A DNA stretch of 49,646 nt from Streptomyces natalensis ATCC 27448 (GCF_000935125.1 NZ_JRKI01000013.1:1-49646), one strand, 5' to 3'; counted from the stretch's first letter, positions 9,486-20,265 are shown. Translations and numbers: made by a program. The notes: generated by a model from the letters alone, not told the origin.

Positions 9486-9545
9486 TGCCTCGATCCTCCG
9501 GCGCGCGGGTGAAAGTTCACAACCGGCTTGCACGCCGCATGCTCT

Positions 9546-9566
9546 TACTGCCTGTTCACTGCAGTA
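9546..9566. promoter_or_regulatory. Inverted repeat in divergent intergenic region
   Basis: TACTGC (9546-9551) and GCAGTA (9561-9566) flank 9 bp. GTTCAC occurs at 9515, 9554 (inside this spacer) and 9582, the first as part of GTGAAAGTTCAC (9510-9521 region). This is a possible binding site for the neighbouring XRE-type protein. Confidence 0.3.
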
Positions 9567-9636
9567 CGCCGGACCCCGGCCGTTCACATCCGGGCCCGTC
9601 CGTCCACACCCCCATGTCACCTCGCATTGAAGCGTG

Positions 9637-9665
9637 TTGACCTGCGTGCGACAACACCCGATGCT
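9637..9665 (+). promoter_or_regulatory. Probable HrdB-type promoter of protease gene
   Basis: TTGACC (9637-9642), 17-bp spacer, GATGCT (9660-9665), about 60 bp before ATG 9728. The -35 matches the vegetative consensus in five of six positions; the -10 is weaker. Confidence 0.5.
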
Positions 9666-9727
9666 CCACATCAGCATCCGGATGCGCTCCTCTCACTCCC
9701 TCACCCCCCTCATCAGGGAGGAACGCC

Positions 9728-10351
9728 ATGACCCGTGCTCCCCACGCACGTCGTGCGCGCCGTAGACGGCTGTCGGCAGCAGCGCTCACCGTCACTGCAC
9801 TCACGGCGCTCACCACGCTTCCAGGGGCGACCGCCTCGGCTGCCACGCCCCCAGCGCACGCTGTCGCGGCCGCCGCCAACCGGCTCGACATAACGATGCA
9901 GGCCCAGCAGAAGTCCAACTGGTGCTGGGCCGGCTCCGGCAACACCATCGCGTCCTGGTACGGCAGGAACTACAGCCAGAACCAGTTCTGCAACGCCGCC
10001 TTCGGGCGCCAGCAGGGCACCACCTGCCCCAACAACCAGGCGACGCTCGGCAATGTGCAGAACGCCCTCGACTGGATGGGCATCGCTCCCGGCTCCTATG
10101 TGACCGGCTATCTGCGCTACGGCACCGTGCAGAACGAGATCAACGCCAACCGGCCCATCGAGACGCGCATCGAGTGGTCCTCCGGCGGCGGTCATATGCA
10201 TGTCCTCTACGGCTTCGACACCGACCGGAACTGGGTCTACTGGGGCGACCCGTGGGCCTCCAACAGCCGCTACAACTGGGGTGACTACGACTACTACGTG
10301 AACGGCAGCTCCTTCTCCTGGACGCACTCCCTCTACCGGATAGGAGCCTGA
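9728..10351 (+). CDS. Secreted papain-like cysteine protease
   Basis: A 207-residue exported enzyme. Residues 1-39 are a Sec-type signal (arginine-rich start, Ala/Leu/Thr core, ASA cleavage site). The mature part has the papain-fold pattern of small AvrRpt2/C39-like peptidases: oxyanion Gln60/61 and nucleophile Cys66 in QAQQKSNWCWAG, His156 or His158 in GGGHMHVLYGF, and Asp174 in YWGDPWASN. GGGAGG lies 6 nt before the ATG. It is followed after 4 bp by a gene for a membrane-anchored exported protein, so the two probably work together at the cell surface. There is no propeptide of obvious length. The substrate is unknown. Confidence 0.85.
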   Translation: MTRAPHARRARRRRLSAAALTVTALTALTTLPGATASAATPPAHAVAAAANRLDITMQAQQKSNWCWAGSGNTIASWYGRNYSQNQFCNAAFGRQQGTTCPNNQATLGNVQNALDWMGIAPGSYVTGYLRYGTVQNEINANRPIETRIEWSSGGGHMHVLYGFDTDRNWVYWGDPWASNSRYNWGDYDYYVNGSSFSWTHSLYRIGA

Positions 10352-10355
10352 GGCC

Positions 10356-11243
10356 ATGCCGAAGCGCACCGTGCGCACCACCCTGCGCGCCGCCGCCACC
10401 GGGGCGTTCGTTCTCGCCCTGACCGGCCTGGCCCCGTACGCCTCCGAGGCGGCCGAGGCCCCGGTGGCTCCCCAGGCCCCGACCCGTGCGGGCCTCGCCG
10501 CCGCCCACGACGCGGCAACCGCCCCCGCCACCCTGGACACGCTCGCCCGGTTCTTCGCCGCCGAGCCCGGGGCGGCCCGGGAGTCCGGAGCGGCCCGCCG
10601 CCCCGGTGGCGCCGCCCCGAAGGGGGCCCCGCACATCGAGGGCGCCGCCGTCCCGGTGTACGTCCTGTCCCCGGACTTCGTCCGCGGCCGGGCCGGTGCC
10701 CCCGTCGCCCGGCTGGAGTTCCTCGCCAGCAAGGCGGTCGCCGCCGACGGCCGGACGGCCTCGGTGTGGACGGTGCGGCGGGGTGCCGCCTGGAAGGTCG
10801 TCAACATCGCCGGCGGGGACGACGAGACCCGTTACGCAAAGGCCGTGGGCGCCGGGACGGTCTTCCACGAGCCGCAGATCGACGCCTGGTACGTGCAGCG
10901 CGGCGAGCGCATCGAGCCCTTGGACGCGCACGCCAGGAAGGCGGTCGGCACCCGCGGCACCACCCTCGCCGCCTATCGGGAGCGGGTGACGAAGGCGTAC
11001 GGCGACAAGCTCCCCGGATCCGCGTACGACAAGCGCGGCGAGGCCGGGGGGTACGGGCCCGGGTCCGCGGCCCCGAAGGACGCGCCTGCGCCGGCGGCCC
11101 CGGGCAAGGAGGCCGCCGTGGCCGAGGCGCCCGGGGGCGACAGCATCCCGGTGACGGCCGCCTCCGCCGTCGCGGGCGCCGCCGCCCTCCTCGCGCTCGG
11201 CCTCTGCGGCACGGCCGCGATACGGAGACGGCGCAGCGGCTGA
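10356..11243 (+). CDS. Exported, C-terminally anchored protein of unknown function
   Basis: A 295-residue protein with an N-terminal signal peptide (to about residue 33) and one C-terminal transmembrane helix at about 265-287 (TAASAVAGAAALLALGLCG) ending in RRRRSG, so the bulk lies outside the membrane with a cytoplasmic basic stop. There is no LPXTG motif, so sortase anchoring is not indicated. The middle (about residues 95-215) looks like a compact domain (VPVYVLSPDFVRGR, WKVVNIAGGDDE, IDAWYVQRGERI); the segment before the helix is Ala/Pro/Lys-rich linker. It starts 4 bp after the protease stop and ends in a strong terminator, so the two form an operon. It could be an inhibitor, substrate or anchor of the protease; I do not recognise the family. 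Confidence 0.75.
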   Translation: MPKRTVRTTLRAAATGAFVLALTGLAPYASEAAEAPVAPQAPTRAGLAAAHDAATAPATLDTLARFFAAEPGAARESGAARRPGGAAPKGAPHIEGAAVPVYVLSPDFVRGRAGAPVARLEFLASKAVAADGRTASVWTVRRGAAWKVVNIAGGDDETRYAKAVGAGTVFHEPQIDAWYVQRGERIEPLDAHARKAVGTRGTTLAAYRERVTKAYGDKLPGSAYDKRGEAGGYGPGSAAPKDAPAPAAPGKEAAVAEAPGGDSIPVTAASAVAGAAALLALGLCGTAAIRRRRSG

Positions 11244-11250
11244 CGGGGGA

Positions 11251-11296
11251 CGGGGGCGGGGGTGGGGCCGGGTCCGCGGCCTCACCCCCGCCCCCG
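11251..11296. terminator. Hairpin terminator before uvrC
   Basis: A 19-bp stem (11251-11269 with 11278-11296, one G·U pair) with an 8-nt loop, 8 bp after the stop of the anchored protein gene. It separates the protease operon from uvrC. Confidence 0.85.
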
Positions 11297-11351
11297 GCCC
11301 GTCCTCCCCGCCCCGCTCGCTCGGCCCGCCGTGATTGTCGGTGGCGGTCAG

Positions 11352-11357
11352 TAGGGT
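11352..11357 (+). promoter_or_regulatory. -10 element TAGGGT for leaderless uvrC
   Basis: TAGGGT ends 7 nt before ATG 11365, and there is no clear Shine-Dalgarno sequence. No good -35 is visible. Confidence 0.45.
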
Positions 11358-11364
11358 GGTGGGC

Positions 11365-13416
11365 ATGGCAGACCCCAGCAGCTACCGACCCAAGCCGGGA
11401 CAGATCCCCGACTCGCCGGGGGTCTATAGGTTCCGCGACGAGCACGGCCGGGTCATCTACGTCGGCAAGGCGAAAAGCCTGCGCCAGCGCCTGGCGAACT
11501 ACTTCCAGGACCTGGCGGGGCTCCATCCGCGCACGCGCACGATGGTCACCACCGCCGCCTCCGTGGAGTGGACGGTGGTCTCCACGGAGGTCGAGGCGCT
11601 CCAGCTGGAATACAGCTGGATCAAGGAGTTCGACCCGCGATTCAACGTCAAGTACCGGGACGACAAGAGCTATCCGTATCTGGCGGTGACGCTCAACGAG
11701 GAGTTTCCGCGGGTCCAGGTGATGCGCGGCGCCAAGAAGAAGGGCGTGCGCTATTTCGGTCCGTACGGGCACGCCTGGGCGATCCGCGAGACCGTCGACC
11801 TGATGCTGCGGGTCTTCCCGGTGCGTACGTGCTCCGCGGGCGTCTTCAAGCGTTCCGCCCAGATCGGCCGCCCCTGTCTGCTCGGTTACATCGGCAAGTG
11901 CTCGGCGCCCTGCGTGGGCCGCATTCCGGCCGAGGACCATCGCGAACTGGCCGAGGAGTTCTGCGACTTCATGGCCGGCCGTACGGGTGCCTACATCCGT
12001 CGCCTGGAGCGGCAGATGCAGGACGCGGCGGAGGAGATGGAGTACGAGCGCGCGGCCCGGCTGCGCGACGACATAGGCGCGCTCCGGCGGGCGATGGAGA
12101 AGAGCGCGGTGGTCCTGGCCGATGCCACCGACGCGGATCTGATCGCCGTGGCCGAGGACGAACTCGAAGCCGCCGTGCAGATCTTCCACGTCCGCGGCGG
12201 CCGGGTGCGCGGCCAGCGGGGCTGGGTCACGGACAAGGTGGAGGCCGTCTCCACCGCCGGTCTGGTCGAGCACGCCCTCCAGCAGCTCTACGGGGAGGAG
12301 CGGGGCGACGCCGTCCCCAAGGAGGTCCTGGTCCCGGCGCTGCCGGAGCCCGTCGAGCCGGTCCAGCAGTGGCTCGCCGAGCGCCGTGGCTCGCAGGTCT
12401 CGCTGCGGATTCCGCAGCGCGGCGACAAGAAGGACCTGATGGCGACGGTGGAGCGCAACGCCCAGCAGGCGCTGGCCCTGCACAAGACCAAGCGCGCCTC
12501 GGATCTGACGACCCGCTCCCGCGCCCTGGAGGAGATCGCCCGCGCCCTGGACCTGGAGACCGTGCCGCTGCGTATCGAGTGCTTCGACATCTCCCACCTC
12601 CAGGGCGAGGACGTCGTCGCCTCGATGGTGGTCTTCGAGGACGGTCTCGCCCGGAAGAGCGAATACCGCCGTTTCCAGATCAAGACCTTCGAGGGCCAGG
12701 ACGATGTCCGGTCCATGCACGAGGTCATCGGCCGCCGCTTCAAGCGCTATCTCCAGGAGAAGCAGCGGTCGGGGGAGTGGACGGAGGAGCCGGCCGGCGA
12801 GGCCCCCGTGGAGGACGACGGGGTGCCGGACGCCATGGCGGGGCGGCCCACGGACGACGACGGCCGGCCGAAGCGCTTTGCCTATCCGCCGCAGCTGGTG
12901 GTCGTCGACGGCGGTGCCCCCCAGGTGGCCGCCGCCCGCCGGGCGCTGGACGAGCTGGGCATCGACGATGTCGCCGTCTGCGGGCTGGCCAAGCGCCTGG
13001 AGGAGGTCTGGCTGCCCGAGGAGGACGATCCGGTGGTCCTGCCGCGGACGAGCGAGGGTCTCTACCTCCTCCAGCGGGTGCGTGACGAGGCCCACCGCTT
13101 CGCCCTCACCTACCAGCGCAGCAAGCGCACCAAGCGGCTGAGGTCCTCGCCGCTGGATGCCGTCGCGGGCCTGGGGGAGAGCCGCCGCCAGGCGCTGCTG
13201 AAGCATTTCGGTTCGGTCAAGAGGCTGCGGGCCGCCACTGTCGAGGAGATCTGCGAGGTGTCGGGCATCGGCCGGAAGACGGCCGAGTCCGTCGCGGCGG
13301 CGCTGGCGGGGGCGGCGCCGTCCGCCCCGGCGGTGAACACCGCCACAGGAGAGATCATTGAGGATGACGGGGTCCCCTCGGCCGCGTTGTCAGCAGAACG
13401 GGGGCAGGACCGATGA
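11365..13416 (+). CDS. uvrC: UvrABC excinuclease subunit C
   Basis: The nuclease that makes both incisions in nucleotide excision repair. It is 683 residues. Seen: N-terminal GIY-YIG domain (GVYRF about 16-20, [14 protein letters not shown] about 29-42), a UVR motif at about 210-245 ([20 protein letters not shown]), the RNase-H-like second nuclease domain ([14 protein letters not shown] near 405, [10 protein letters not shown] near 512) and tandem helix-hairpin-helix motifs at about 600-645 ([18 protein letters not shown]). An acidic insert (about 475-500) separates parts of the second domain. The start is [19 protein letters not shown]. It heads the conserved uvrC-rapZ-yvcK-whiA operon; its stop overlaps the next ATG by four bases (ATGA). 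Confidence 0.97.
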   Translation: MADPSSYRPKPGQIPDSPGVYRFRDEHGRVIYVGKAKSLRQRLANYFQDLAGLHPRTRTMVTTAASVEWTVVSTEVEALQLEYSWIKEFDPRFNVKYRDDKSYPYLAVTLNEEFPRVQVMRGAKKKGVRYFGPYGHAWAIRETVDLMLRVFPVRTCSAGVFKRSAQIGRPCLLGYIGKCSAPCVGRIPAEDHRELAEEFCDFMAGRTGAYIRRLERQMQDAAEEMEYERAARLRDDIGALRRAMEKSAVVLADATDADLIAVAEDELEAAVQIFHVRGGRVRGQRGWVTDKVEAVSTAGLVEHALQQLYGEERGDAVPKEVLVPALPEPVEPVQQWLAERRGSQVSLRIPQRGDKKDLMATVERNAQQALALHKTKRASDLTTRSRALEEIARALDLETVPLRIECFDISHLQGEDVVASMVVFEDGLARKSEYRRFQIKTFEGQDDVRSMHEVIGRRFKRYLQEKQRSGEWTEEPAGEAPVEDDGVPDAMAGRPTDDDGRPKRFAYPPQLVVVDGGAPQVAAARRALDELGIDDVAVCGLAKRLEEVWLPEEDDPVVLPRTSEGLYLLQRVRDEAHRFALTYQRSKRTKRLRSSPLDAVAGLGESRRQALLKHFGSVKRLRAATVEEICEVSGIGRKTAESVAAALAGAAPSAPAVNTATGEIIEDDGVPSAALSAERGQDR

Positions 13417-14357
13417 GCACAGAGCATGCCGCACAGGAAACCGACAGAGACGGGGCACAGGTGAGTACGGGCACGACCGACCAGGGCGAGGGCGCCGCGA
13501 TCCCCGAGCTGGTGATCATCTCCGGCATGTCGGGGGCCGGCCGCAGTACGGCCGCCAAGTGCCTGGAGGACCTCGGCTGGTTCGTCGTCGACAACATCCC
13601 GCCCGAGCTGATCCCGCCGATGGTCGAGCTGGGGGCCCGGTCCCAGGGCAATGTCGCCAAGATCGCCGTGGTGGTCGATGTCCGCGGGCGCCGCTTCTTC
13701 GCCAATCTGAAGGAGTCCCTGGCCACCCTGGACGCGCAGAACGTCAAGCGCCGGATCGTTTTTCTGGAGTCCTCGGACGACGCCCTGGTGCGCCGTTTCG
13801 AGTCGGTGCGCCGTCCGCATCCGCTCCAGGGCGACGGCCGGATCGTCGACGGCATCGCCGCCGAGCGGGATCTGCTGCGCGAGCTGCGCGGCGACGCCGA
13901 CCTGGTGATCGACACCTCCAGCCTGAACGTCCATGAGCTGCGCGCCAAGCTGGACGCCCAGTTCGCCGGCGAGGAGGTGCCCGAGCTGCGGGCCACGGTC
14001 ATGTCCTTCGGCTTCAAGTACGGCCTGCCGGTGGACGCCGATATGGTCATCGACTGCCGTTTCATCCCCAATCCGCACTGGGTCCCGGAGCTGCGCCCCT
14101 TCACGGGCCTGAACGACGAGGTCTCGCAGTACGTCTTCAGCCAGCCCGGTTCCAAGGAGTTCCTGGACGGCTACGCCGAGCTGCTGCGCATCGTCGCGGA
14201 GGGCTACCGCCGCGAGGGCAAGCGCTATGTGACCATCGCGGTCGGCTGTACGGGCGGTAAGCACCGCAGCGTGGCGATGTCGGAGAAGCTCGCCCGCCGT
14301 CTGGTGACCGAAGGCGTCGAAACGGTTGTCGTCCACCGGGACATGGGGCGCGAATGA
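13413..14357 (+). CDS. rapZ: RapZ/YvcJ-family nucleotide-binding protein
   Basis: A P-loop protein of 314 residues. In E. coli the homologue RapZ is an RNA adapter controlling GlmZ decay and amino-sugar synthesis; the actinobacterial role is less clear. Seen: a Walker A-like GMSGAGRS at residues 38-45, with Arg where most P-loops have Lys, the family motif [14 protein letters not shown], and the C-terminal domain signature [15 protein letters not shown] near 280. The first 30 residues are a variable tail. The gene overlaps uvrC upstream and yvcK downstream by ATGA junctions, as in most actinobacteria, pointing to coupled translation. Confidence 0.93.
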   Translation: MSTEHAAQETDRDGAQVSTGTTDQGEGAAIPELVIISGMSGAGRSTAAKCLEDLGWFVVDNIPPELIPPMVELGARSQGNVAKIAVVVDVRGRRFFANLKESLATLDAQNVKRRIVFLESSDDALVRRFESVRRPHPLQGDGRIVDGIAAERDLLRELRGDADLVIDTSSLNVHELRAKLDAQFAGEEVPELRATVMSFGFKYGLPVDADMVIDCRFIPNPHWVPELRPFTGLNDEVSQYVFSQPGSKEFLDGYAELLRIVAEGYRREGKRYVTIAVGCTGGKHRSVAMSEKLARRLVTEGVETVVVHRDMGRE

Positions 14358-15418
14358 CCGGCCGTACGCCGCGGCTGCGCCGGGTCCGCAGATTCGTTCC
14401 CGGAGGCCGTACGACGAAGAAGGGCGCCACCCCCAAGGTGGTGGCGCTCGGCGGAGGCATGGGGCTGTCCGCCTCGCTGGCGGCGCTGCGCCGGATCACC
14501 GGCGATCTGACGGCCGTGGTCACGGTCGCCGACGACGGGGGCTCCAGCGGCCGGCTCCGTGACGAGCTGGGCGTGCTGCCGCCGGGCGATCTGCGCAAGG
14601 CGCTGGCCGCGCTGTGCGGCGACGACGACTGGGGCCAGACCTGGGCCCGGGTGATCCAGCACCGCTTCCAGTCGGAGGGCGAGCTGCACGACCATGCGGT
14701 GGGCAATCTGCTGATCGTCGCCCTGTGGGAACAGCTGGGCGACCATGTCCAGGCGCTCGACCTGGTCGGCAGGCTGCTCGGCGCGCACGGCCGGGTGCTG
14801 CCCATGTCCGCGGTGCCGCTGGAGCTCCAGGCACAGGTCAGGGGCCATGACGCGGCCCGTCCGGACGTGGTCACCACGGTGCGCGGCCAGGCGACGGTCG
14901 CGCTCACCCCGGGCGAGGTGCTGTCGGTCCATGTGGTGCCCGAGGATCCGCCGGCGGTGCCGGAGGTGGTCGCCGCGGTGCGCGACGCCGACTGGGTGGT
15001 GCTGGGCCCCGGCTCGTGGTTCTCGTCCGTCATTCCGCATCTGCTGGTGCCCGAGCTGCGCGAAGCGCTGGAGGAGACCAAGGCCCGGAAGGTCCTTTCG
15101 CTCAACCTTGCGCCCCAGCCGGGCGAAACCGATGGCTTCTCACCGCAGCGTCATTTGGAGGTTTTGGCCCGACACGCCCCTAAACTCGCCTTCGACGTGG
15201 TGCTGGCCGACAAGGCCGCCGTGCCCGACATCGAAGGTCTGACGGTTGCCGCCAAGCAACTGGTGGGCAGCGAGGTCGAGCTGGCTGCGGTCGCCGCCCA
15301 AGGAGACGACGCCCGGCCAGGTGCCGGGCCGGCCCCCGACCGGCACGACCCGGAGCTGCTGGCAGCCGCGTACGACCGTATTTTTCGGATGCATGGAAGG
15401 ATCGGCCCATGGCGATGA
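14354..15418 (+). CDS. yvcK: YvcK/CofD-like carbon-metabolism and cell-wall factor
   Basis: A 354-residue protein of the CofD-like YvcK (GlmR/CuvA) family, which in Bacillus and mycobacteria binds UDP-sugars and supports peptidoglycan precursor supply during gluconeogenic growth. Seen: the N-terminal [17 protein letters not shown] nucleotide-sugar loop, [18 protein letters not shown], and [15 protein letters not shown], all hallmarks of the family. A basic 28-residue extension ([13 protein letters not shown]) precedes the fold. It overlaps rapZ by 4 bp and whiA by 10 bp. The neighbourhood next to gap-pgk-tpiA and sugar kinases fits a link between carbon flux and wall growth, but that is inference. 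Confidence 0.93.
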   Translation: MTGRTPRLRRVRRFVPGGRTTKKGATPKVVALGGGMGLSASLAALRRITGDLTAVVTVADDGGSSGRLRDELGVLPPGDLRKALAALCGDDDWGQTWARVIQHRFQSEGELHDHAVGNLLIVALWEQLGDHVQALDLVGRLLGAHGRVLPMSAVPLELQAQVRGHDAARPDVVTTVRGQATVALTPGEVLSVHVVPEDPPAVPEVVAAVRDADWVVLGPGSWFSSVIPHLLVPELREALEETKARKVLSLNLAPQPGETDGFSPQRHLEVLARHAPKLAFDVVLADKAAVPDIEGLTVAAKQLVGSEVELAAVAAQGDDARPGAGPAPDRHDPELLAAAYDRIFRMHGRIGPWR

Positions 15419-16398
15419 CGGCTGCGGTGAAGGATGAAATCTCCCGGCTCCCCGTCACCCGGACCTGCTGCCGGAAGTCGGAGGTCTCGTCGATCCTGCG
15501 GTTCGCGGGTGGTCTGCACCTGGTCAGCGGCCGCATTGTGATCGAGGCGGAGCTGGACACGGGCATCGCCGCCCGGCGGCTGCGCAAGGACATCCTGGAG
15601 ATCTTCGGGCACAGCTCCGACCTGGTGGTGATGGCCCCGGGCGGGCTGCGCCGCGGCAGCCGCTATGTCGTACGGGTGGTCGCCGGCGGCGATCAGCTGG
15701 CGCGGCAGACGGGTCTGGTCGACGGCCGCGGCCGGCCGATCCGCGGGCTGCCACCACAGGTGGTCTCCGGCGCGACATGTGACGCCGAGGCGGCCTGGCG
15801 CGGCGCGTTCCTGGCCCACGGCTCGCTGACCGAGCCCGGCCGTTCGTCCTCGCTGGAGGTCACCTGCCCCGGTCCCGAGGCGGCCCTCGCGCTGGTCGGC
15901 GCGGCCCGCCGGCTGGGCATCGGCGCCAAGGCCCGCGAAGTGCGCGGCGTGGACCGCGTCGTCGTCCGTGACGGTGACGCGATCGGCGCGCTGCTGACGC
16001 GGCTCGGTGCGCACGAGTCGGTGCTCGCGTGGGAGGAGCGGCGGATGCGCCGCGAGGTCCGCGCCACCGCCAACCGCCTCGCCAACTTCGACGACGCCAA
16101 TCTGCGCCGCTCGGCGCGCGCCGCGGTCGCCGCGGGCGCCCGGGTGCAGCGGGCCCTGGAGATCCTGGGCGAGGAGGTCCCCGAGCACCTCGCCGCGGCC
16201 GGCCGGCTGCGCATGGAGCACAAGCAGGCGTCCCTGGAGGAGCTGGGCGCCCTGGCCGATCCGCCGCTGACCAAGGACGCGGTCGCCGGCCGGATCCGCC
16301 GCCTGCTGGCGATGGCCGACAAGCGCGCACAGGACCTGGGTATTCCGGGCACGGAGTCCAACCTCACCGAGGAGCTCGCCGAGGGCATGGTCGGCTGA
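15409..16398 (+). CDS. whiA: Sporulation regulator WhiA
   Basis: A 329-residue DNA-binding protein that, together with WhiB, activates and represses genes at the switch from aerial growth to sporulation septation in Streptomyces. Seen: an N-terminal LAGLIDADG-homing-endonuclease-like fold ([34 protein letters not shown]) that lacks nuclease function, and a C-terminal helix-turn-helix ([20 protein letters not shown], about 280-305). The start [15 protein letters not shown] lies inside the end of yvcK, with GGAAGG at 15394-15399 giving ideal spacing. It is the last gene of the uvrC operon and is followed by a hairpin. It is strong evidence that the host is a sporulating actinomycete. Confidence 0.97.
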   Translation: MAMTAAVKDEISRLPVTRTCCRKSEVSSILRFAGGLHLVSGRIVIEAELDTGIAARRLRKDILEIFGHSSDLVVMAPGGLRRGSRYVVRVVAGGDQLARQTGLVDGRGRPIRGLPPQVVSGATCDAEAAWRGAFLAHGSLTEPGRSSSLEVTCPGPEAALALVGAARRLGIGAKAREVRGVDRVVVRDGDAIGALLTRLGAHESVLAWEERRMRREVRATANRLANFDDANLRRSARAAVAAGARVQRALEILGEEVPEHLAAAGRLRMEHKQASLEELGALADPPLTKDAVAGRIRRLLAMADKRAQDLGIPGTESNLTEELAEGMVG

Positions 16399-16453
16399 CC
16401 GCCCGCGCGCCGCGTACGCACCTCGTATCCCCCTCGTATCACCCCGTCACATC

Positions 16454-16481
16454 CACATCGCCCCCGGTCGGGGGCGGTGTG
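16454..16481. terminator. Hairpin terminator after whiA
   Basis: Arms 16454-16466 and 16469-16481 are complementary (one G·U), a 12-bp stem with a tight loop, 56 bp after the whiA stop. Confidence 0.7.
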
Positions 16482-16527
16482 ATCAGCCGCGGAAAGAGCA
16501 GGCCGCGGTGCTCGTTTGAGGGGCTGG

Positions 16528-17649
<1,122 letters not shown>

Positions 17650-17685
17650 CCGGTGTCTGACCACTAAGTCACCGCAGATGTAAGG

Positions 17686-17727
17686 ACGGGGCTCGTACGA
17701 CGCGATGAAGCGTCGTACGGGCCCCGT
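17686..17727 (+). terminator. Hairpin between gap and pgk (attenuator or partial terminator)
   Basis: An 18-bp stem (17686-17703 with 17710-17727, one G·U) and a 6-nt loop, 36 bp after the gap stop and 38 bp before the pgk ATG. It may reduce readthrough or protect the gap message end. Confidence 0.75.
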
Positions 17728-17765
17728 GCTATGACTGACTTTCCGAACAGAGTCACGGAGTCACC

Positions 17766-18977
17766 ATGAAGACGATCGACGACCTCGCCACCGAAGGCGT
17801 CGCAGGCAAGCGGATCTTCGTCCGCGCCGACCTGAACGTGCCGCTGGACGGCACCACGATCACCGACGACGGCCGTATCCGCGCCGTCCAGCCGACGATC
17901 GCCAAGCTCGCCGCGCTCGGCGCCAAGGTGATCGTCGCCTCGCACCTGGGCCGTCCCAAGGGCGCCCCGGACCCGGCCTTCTCGCTCGCCCCCGCCGCCA
18001 GGCGCCTGGGCGAACTCCTCGGACAGGACGTGGCGTTCGCCACCGACACGGTCGGCGAGTCCGCGCAGGCCGTGGTCGCGTCCCTGGCCGACGGCCAGGT
18101 GGCCGTGCTGGAGAACCTCCGCTTCAACGCGGGCGAGACCAGCAAGGACGACGCCGAGCGTGGGGCCTTCGCCGACCAGCTCGCCGCCCTGGCGGAGCTT
18201 TACGTGGGTGACGGCTTCGGCGCCGTGCACCGCAAGCACGCCTCGGTCTACGACCTGCCCAAGCGCCTTCCGCACGCCGCCGGCGGTCTGATCGCCACCG
18301 AGGTCGGCGTGCTGAAGAAGCTCACCGAGGACGTCAAGCGCCCGTACGTGGTCGTGCTCGGCGGCGCCAAGGTCTCCGACAAGCTCGCGGTCATCGACCA
18401 GCTGCTGGAGAAGGCCGACCGCATCCTCGTCGGCGGCGGCATGGCGTACACCTTCCTCAAGGCCAAGGGCCACGAGGTGGGCATCTCGCTGCTCCAGGAA
18501 GACCAGGTTCCGGTCTGCCTGAGGTACCTGGCGGAGGCCGAGAAGCGCGGTGTGGAGTTCGTTCTGCCCGTCGACGTCCTGGTTTCGCCCGAATTCCCGG
18601 ACCTGAAGGGCAAGACGCCCGCCAACCCCACCACCGTCGCCTCGGACGCCATCCCCGCCGACCAGGAGGGCCTGGACATCGGCCCCAAGACCCGCGAGCT
18701 GTACGCTGCGAAGCTCGCCGACGCGGGCACGGTCTTCTGGAACGGCCCGATGGGCGTCTTCGAGCACCCCGACTTCGCGAACGGCACCAAGGCCGTCGCG
18801 CAGGGGCTGCTGGACTCGCCGGCCTTCACCGTCGTCGGCGGCGGCGACAGCGCTGCCGCGGTCCGGCTGCTCGGCTTCGACGAGAATGCTTTCGGCCACA
18901 TCTCGACCGGCGGCGGCGCCAGCCTCGAATACCTCGAGGGCAAGACGCTCCCCGGCCTCGCCGCTCTGGAGGACTGA
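17766..18977 (+). CDS. pgk: Phosphoglycerate kinase
   Basis: Transfers phosphate from 1,3-bisphosphoglycerate to ADP, the first ATP-yielding step of glycolysis. It is 403 residues. Seen: the N-terminal substrate motif FVRADLNVPLDG, SHLGRPKG, ENLRFNAGE, the hinge and nucleotide side GGAKVSDKL and VGGGDSAAAV with the closing STGGGASLEYLEGK. CGGAG about 7-11 nt before ATG 17766 is the ribosome site. It lies between gap and tpiA, 6 bp before tpiA, so pgk and tpiA are cotranscribed. Length and all motifs are ordinary for the bacterial enzyme. Confidence 0.97.
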   Translation: MKTIDDLATEGVAGKRIFVRADLNVPLDGTTITDDGRIRAVQPTIAKLAALGAKVIVASHLGRPKGAPDPAFSLAPAARRLGELLGQDVAFATDTVGESAQAVVASLADGQVAVLENLRFNAGETSKDDAERGAFADQLAALAELYVGDGFGAVHRKHASVYDLPKRLPHAAGGLIATEVGVLKKLTEDVKRPYVVVLGGAKVSDKLAVIDQLLEKADRILVGGGMAYTFLKAKGHEVGISLLQEDQVPVCLRYLAEAEKRGVEFVLPVDVLVSPEFPDLKGKTPANPTTVASDAIPADQEGLDIGPKTRELYAAKLADAGTVFWNGPMGVFEHPDFANGTKAVAQGLLDSPAFTVVGGGDSAAAVRLLGFDENAFGHISTGGGASLEYLEGKTLPGLAALED

Positions 18978-18983
18978 ACAACC

Positions 18984-19760
18984 GTGACGGACCGCACTCC
19001 GCTGATGGCGGGCAACTGGAAGATGAACCTCAACCACCTTGAGGCCATCGCCCATGTCCAGAAGCTCGCCTTCGCCCTCAACGACAAGGACTTCGACGCC
19101 GTAGAGGTCGCCGTCCTGCCGCCCTTCACCGATCTGCGCTCCGTGCAGACCCTGGTCGACGGCGACAAGCTCAAGATCAAGTACGGCGCCCAGGACGTCT
19201 CGGCGCACGACTCCGGCGCCTACACCGGTGAGATCTCCGGTGCGATGCTCGCCAAGCTGAAGTGCACGTATGTGGCCATCGGTCACAGCGAGCGCCGCCA
19301 GTACCACGGCGAGGGCGAAGAGATCTGCAACGCCAAGGTCAAGGCCGCCTTCAAGCACGGCCTGACCCCGATCCTGTGCGTCGGCGAGGGCCTGGACGTC
19401 CGCAAGGCGGGCAACCAGGTCGCGCACACCCTTGCGCAGGTCGACGGCGGCCTCAAGGACGTCCCGGCCGAGCAGGCCGAGACGATCGTGATCGCCTACG
19501 AGCCGGTCTGGGCCATCGGCACCGGCGAGGTCGCCACCCCCGAGGACGCGCAGGAGGTCTGCGGTGCCATCCGCGGCCGCCTCGCCGAGCTCTACAGCCA
19601 GGAGCTGGCCGACAAGGTCCGCATCCAGTACGGCGGCTCGGTCAAGTCCGGCAACGTCGCGGCGATCATGGCGCAGCCGGACGTCGACGGCGCGCTGATC
19701 GGCGGCGCGGCGCTGGACGCGGACGAATTCGTCAAGATCGTCCGCTTCCGCGACCAGTAG
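18984..19760 (+). CDS. tpiA: Triosephosphate isomerase
   Basis: Interconverts dihydroxyacetone phosphate and glyceraldehyde 3-phosphate. It is 258 residues from GTG 18984, with CTGGAGGA inside the pgk stop region as ribosome site. Seen: the N-terminal AGNWKMNLN with the catalytic Lys, IGHSERRQ with the catalytic His, [20 protein letters not shown] carrying the catalytic Glu and the flexible loop 6, and the phosphate-binding YGGSVKSGN and GGAALD. It starts 6 bp after pgk, so translation is tightly linked. A GC hairpin follows before secG. Confidence 0.97.
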   Translation: MTDRTPLMAGNWKMNLNHLEAIAHVQKLAFALNDKDFDAVEVAVLPPFTDLRSVQTLVDGDKLKIKYGAQDVSAHDSGAYTGEISGAMLAKLKCTYVAIGHSERRQYHGEGEEICNAKVKAAFKHGLTPILCVGEGLDVRKAGNQVAHTLAQVDGGLKDVPAEQAETIVIAYEPVWAIGTGEVATPEDAQEVCGAIRGRLAELYSQELADKVRIQYGGSVKSGNVAAIMAQPDVDGALIGGAALDADEFVKIVRFRDQ

Positions 19761-19768
19761 CAGCTATG

Positions 19769-19789
19769 ACGACGGGCCCGGCCCGTCGT
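19769..19789. terminator. Hairpin between tpiA and secG
   Basis: ACGACGGGCC / GGCCCGTCGT arms meet at a single C, giving about 9 bp with a 3-nt loop, 8 bp after the tpiA stop. It may be a terminator or attenuator. Confidence 0.55.
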
Positions 19790-19872
19790 ACCCTGTCGGG
19801 GCCGGGTCCGGTGTTCACTGCGCCGTCCGGCCCCGCACCATTTTCAACCAGTCCCAGAGAGTTGGTCCAGCC

Positions 19873-20109
19873 GTGGTCATCGGGTTCTCGATCGCCCTCA
19901 TCCTCTTCAGCATGCTGCTGATGATGCTGGTGCTCATGCACAAGGGAAAGGGTGGCGGCCTGTCCGACATGTTCGGTGGCGGCATGCAGTCCTCGGTGGG
20001 CGGCTCCTCGGTCGCCGAGCGCAACCTGGACCGCATCACCATTGTGGTCGGTCTGCTGTGGTTCGCGTGCATCGTGGTCCTCGGCGTCCTGATGAAGCTC
20101 GGCAACTGA
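19873..20109 (+). CDS. secG: Protein-export membrane protein SecG
   Basis: A small subunit of the SecYEG translocon that assists SecA-driven protein export. It is 78 residues from GTG 19873. Seen: two transmembrane helices at about 2-20 and 53-73, joined by a Gly/Ser-rich cytoplasmic loop (HKGKGGGLSDMFGGGMQSS), the normal SecG layout. It follows tpiA, as is common in actinobacteria and firmicutes. A hairpin before it and an RbpA-family gene after it suggest partly independent expression. Confidence 0.93.
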   Translation: MVIGFSIALILFSMLLMMLVLMHKGKGGGLSDMFGGGMQSSVGGSSVAERNLDRITIVVGLLWFACIVVLGVLMKLGN

Positions 20110-20173
20110 CATCCCGTCGAAGGCGCGGCCTATCATTGGGGGCGGCGTCCTGGGCGGGGTGTAACTCCTGTCA

Positions 20174-20202
20174 CTGGACGCGCGTTGGGCCTTTCATAGA
20201 CT
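20174..20202 (+). promoter_or_regulatory. Probable promoter of RbpA-family gene
   Basis: CTGGAC (20174-20179), exactly 17 bp, then TAGACT (20197-20202). The predicted start is about 55 nt before GTG 20266. The -35 is imperfect. Confidence 0.45.
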
Positions 20203-20265
20203 GGAGCGCCCGCAGCGCAGCTGCTGTTCATGCTTTGCGGCACCATCACGCAGGGAGTTACGACC

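Noticed and set aside
9515..9587. PHO box (GTTCACC direct repeats) upstream of protease gene
   Set aside because: GTTCAC copies are 39 and 28 bp apart instead of 11 bp, and lack the following C.
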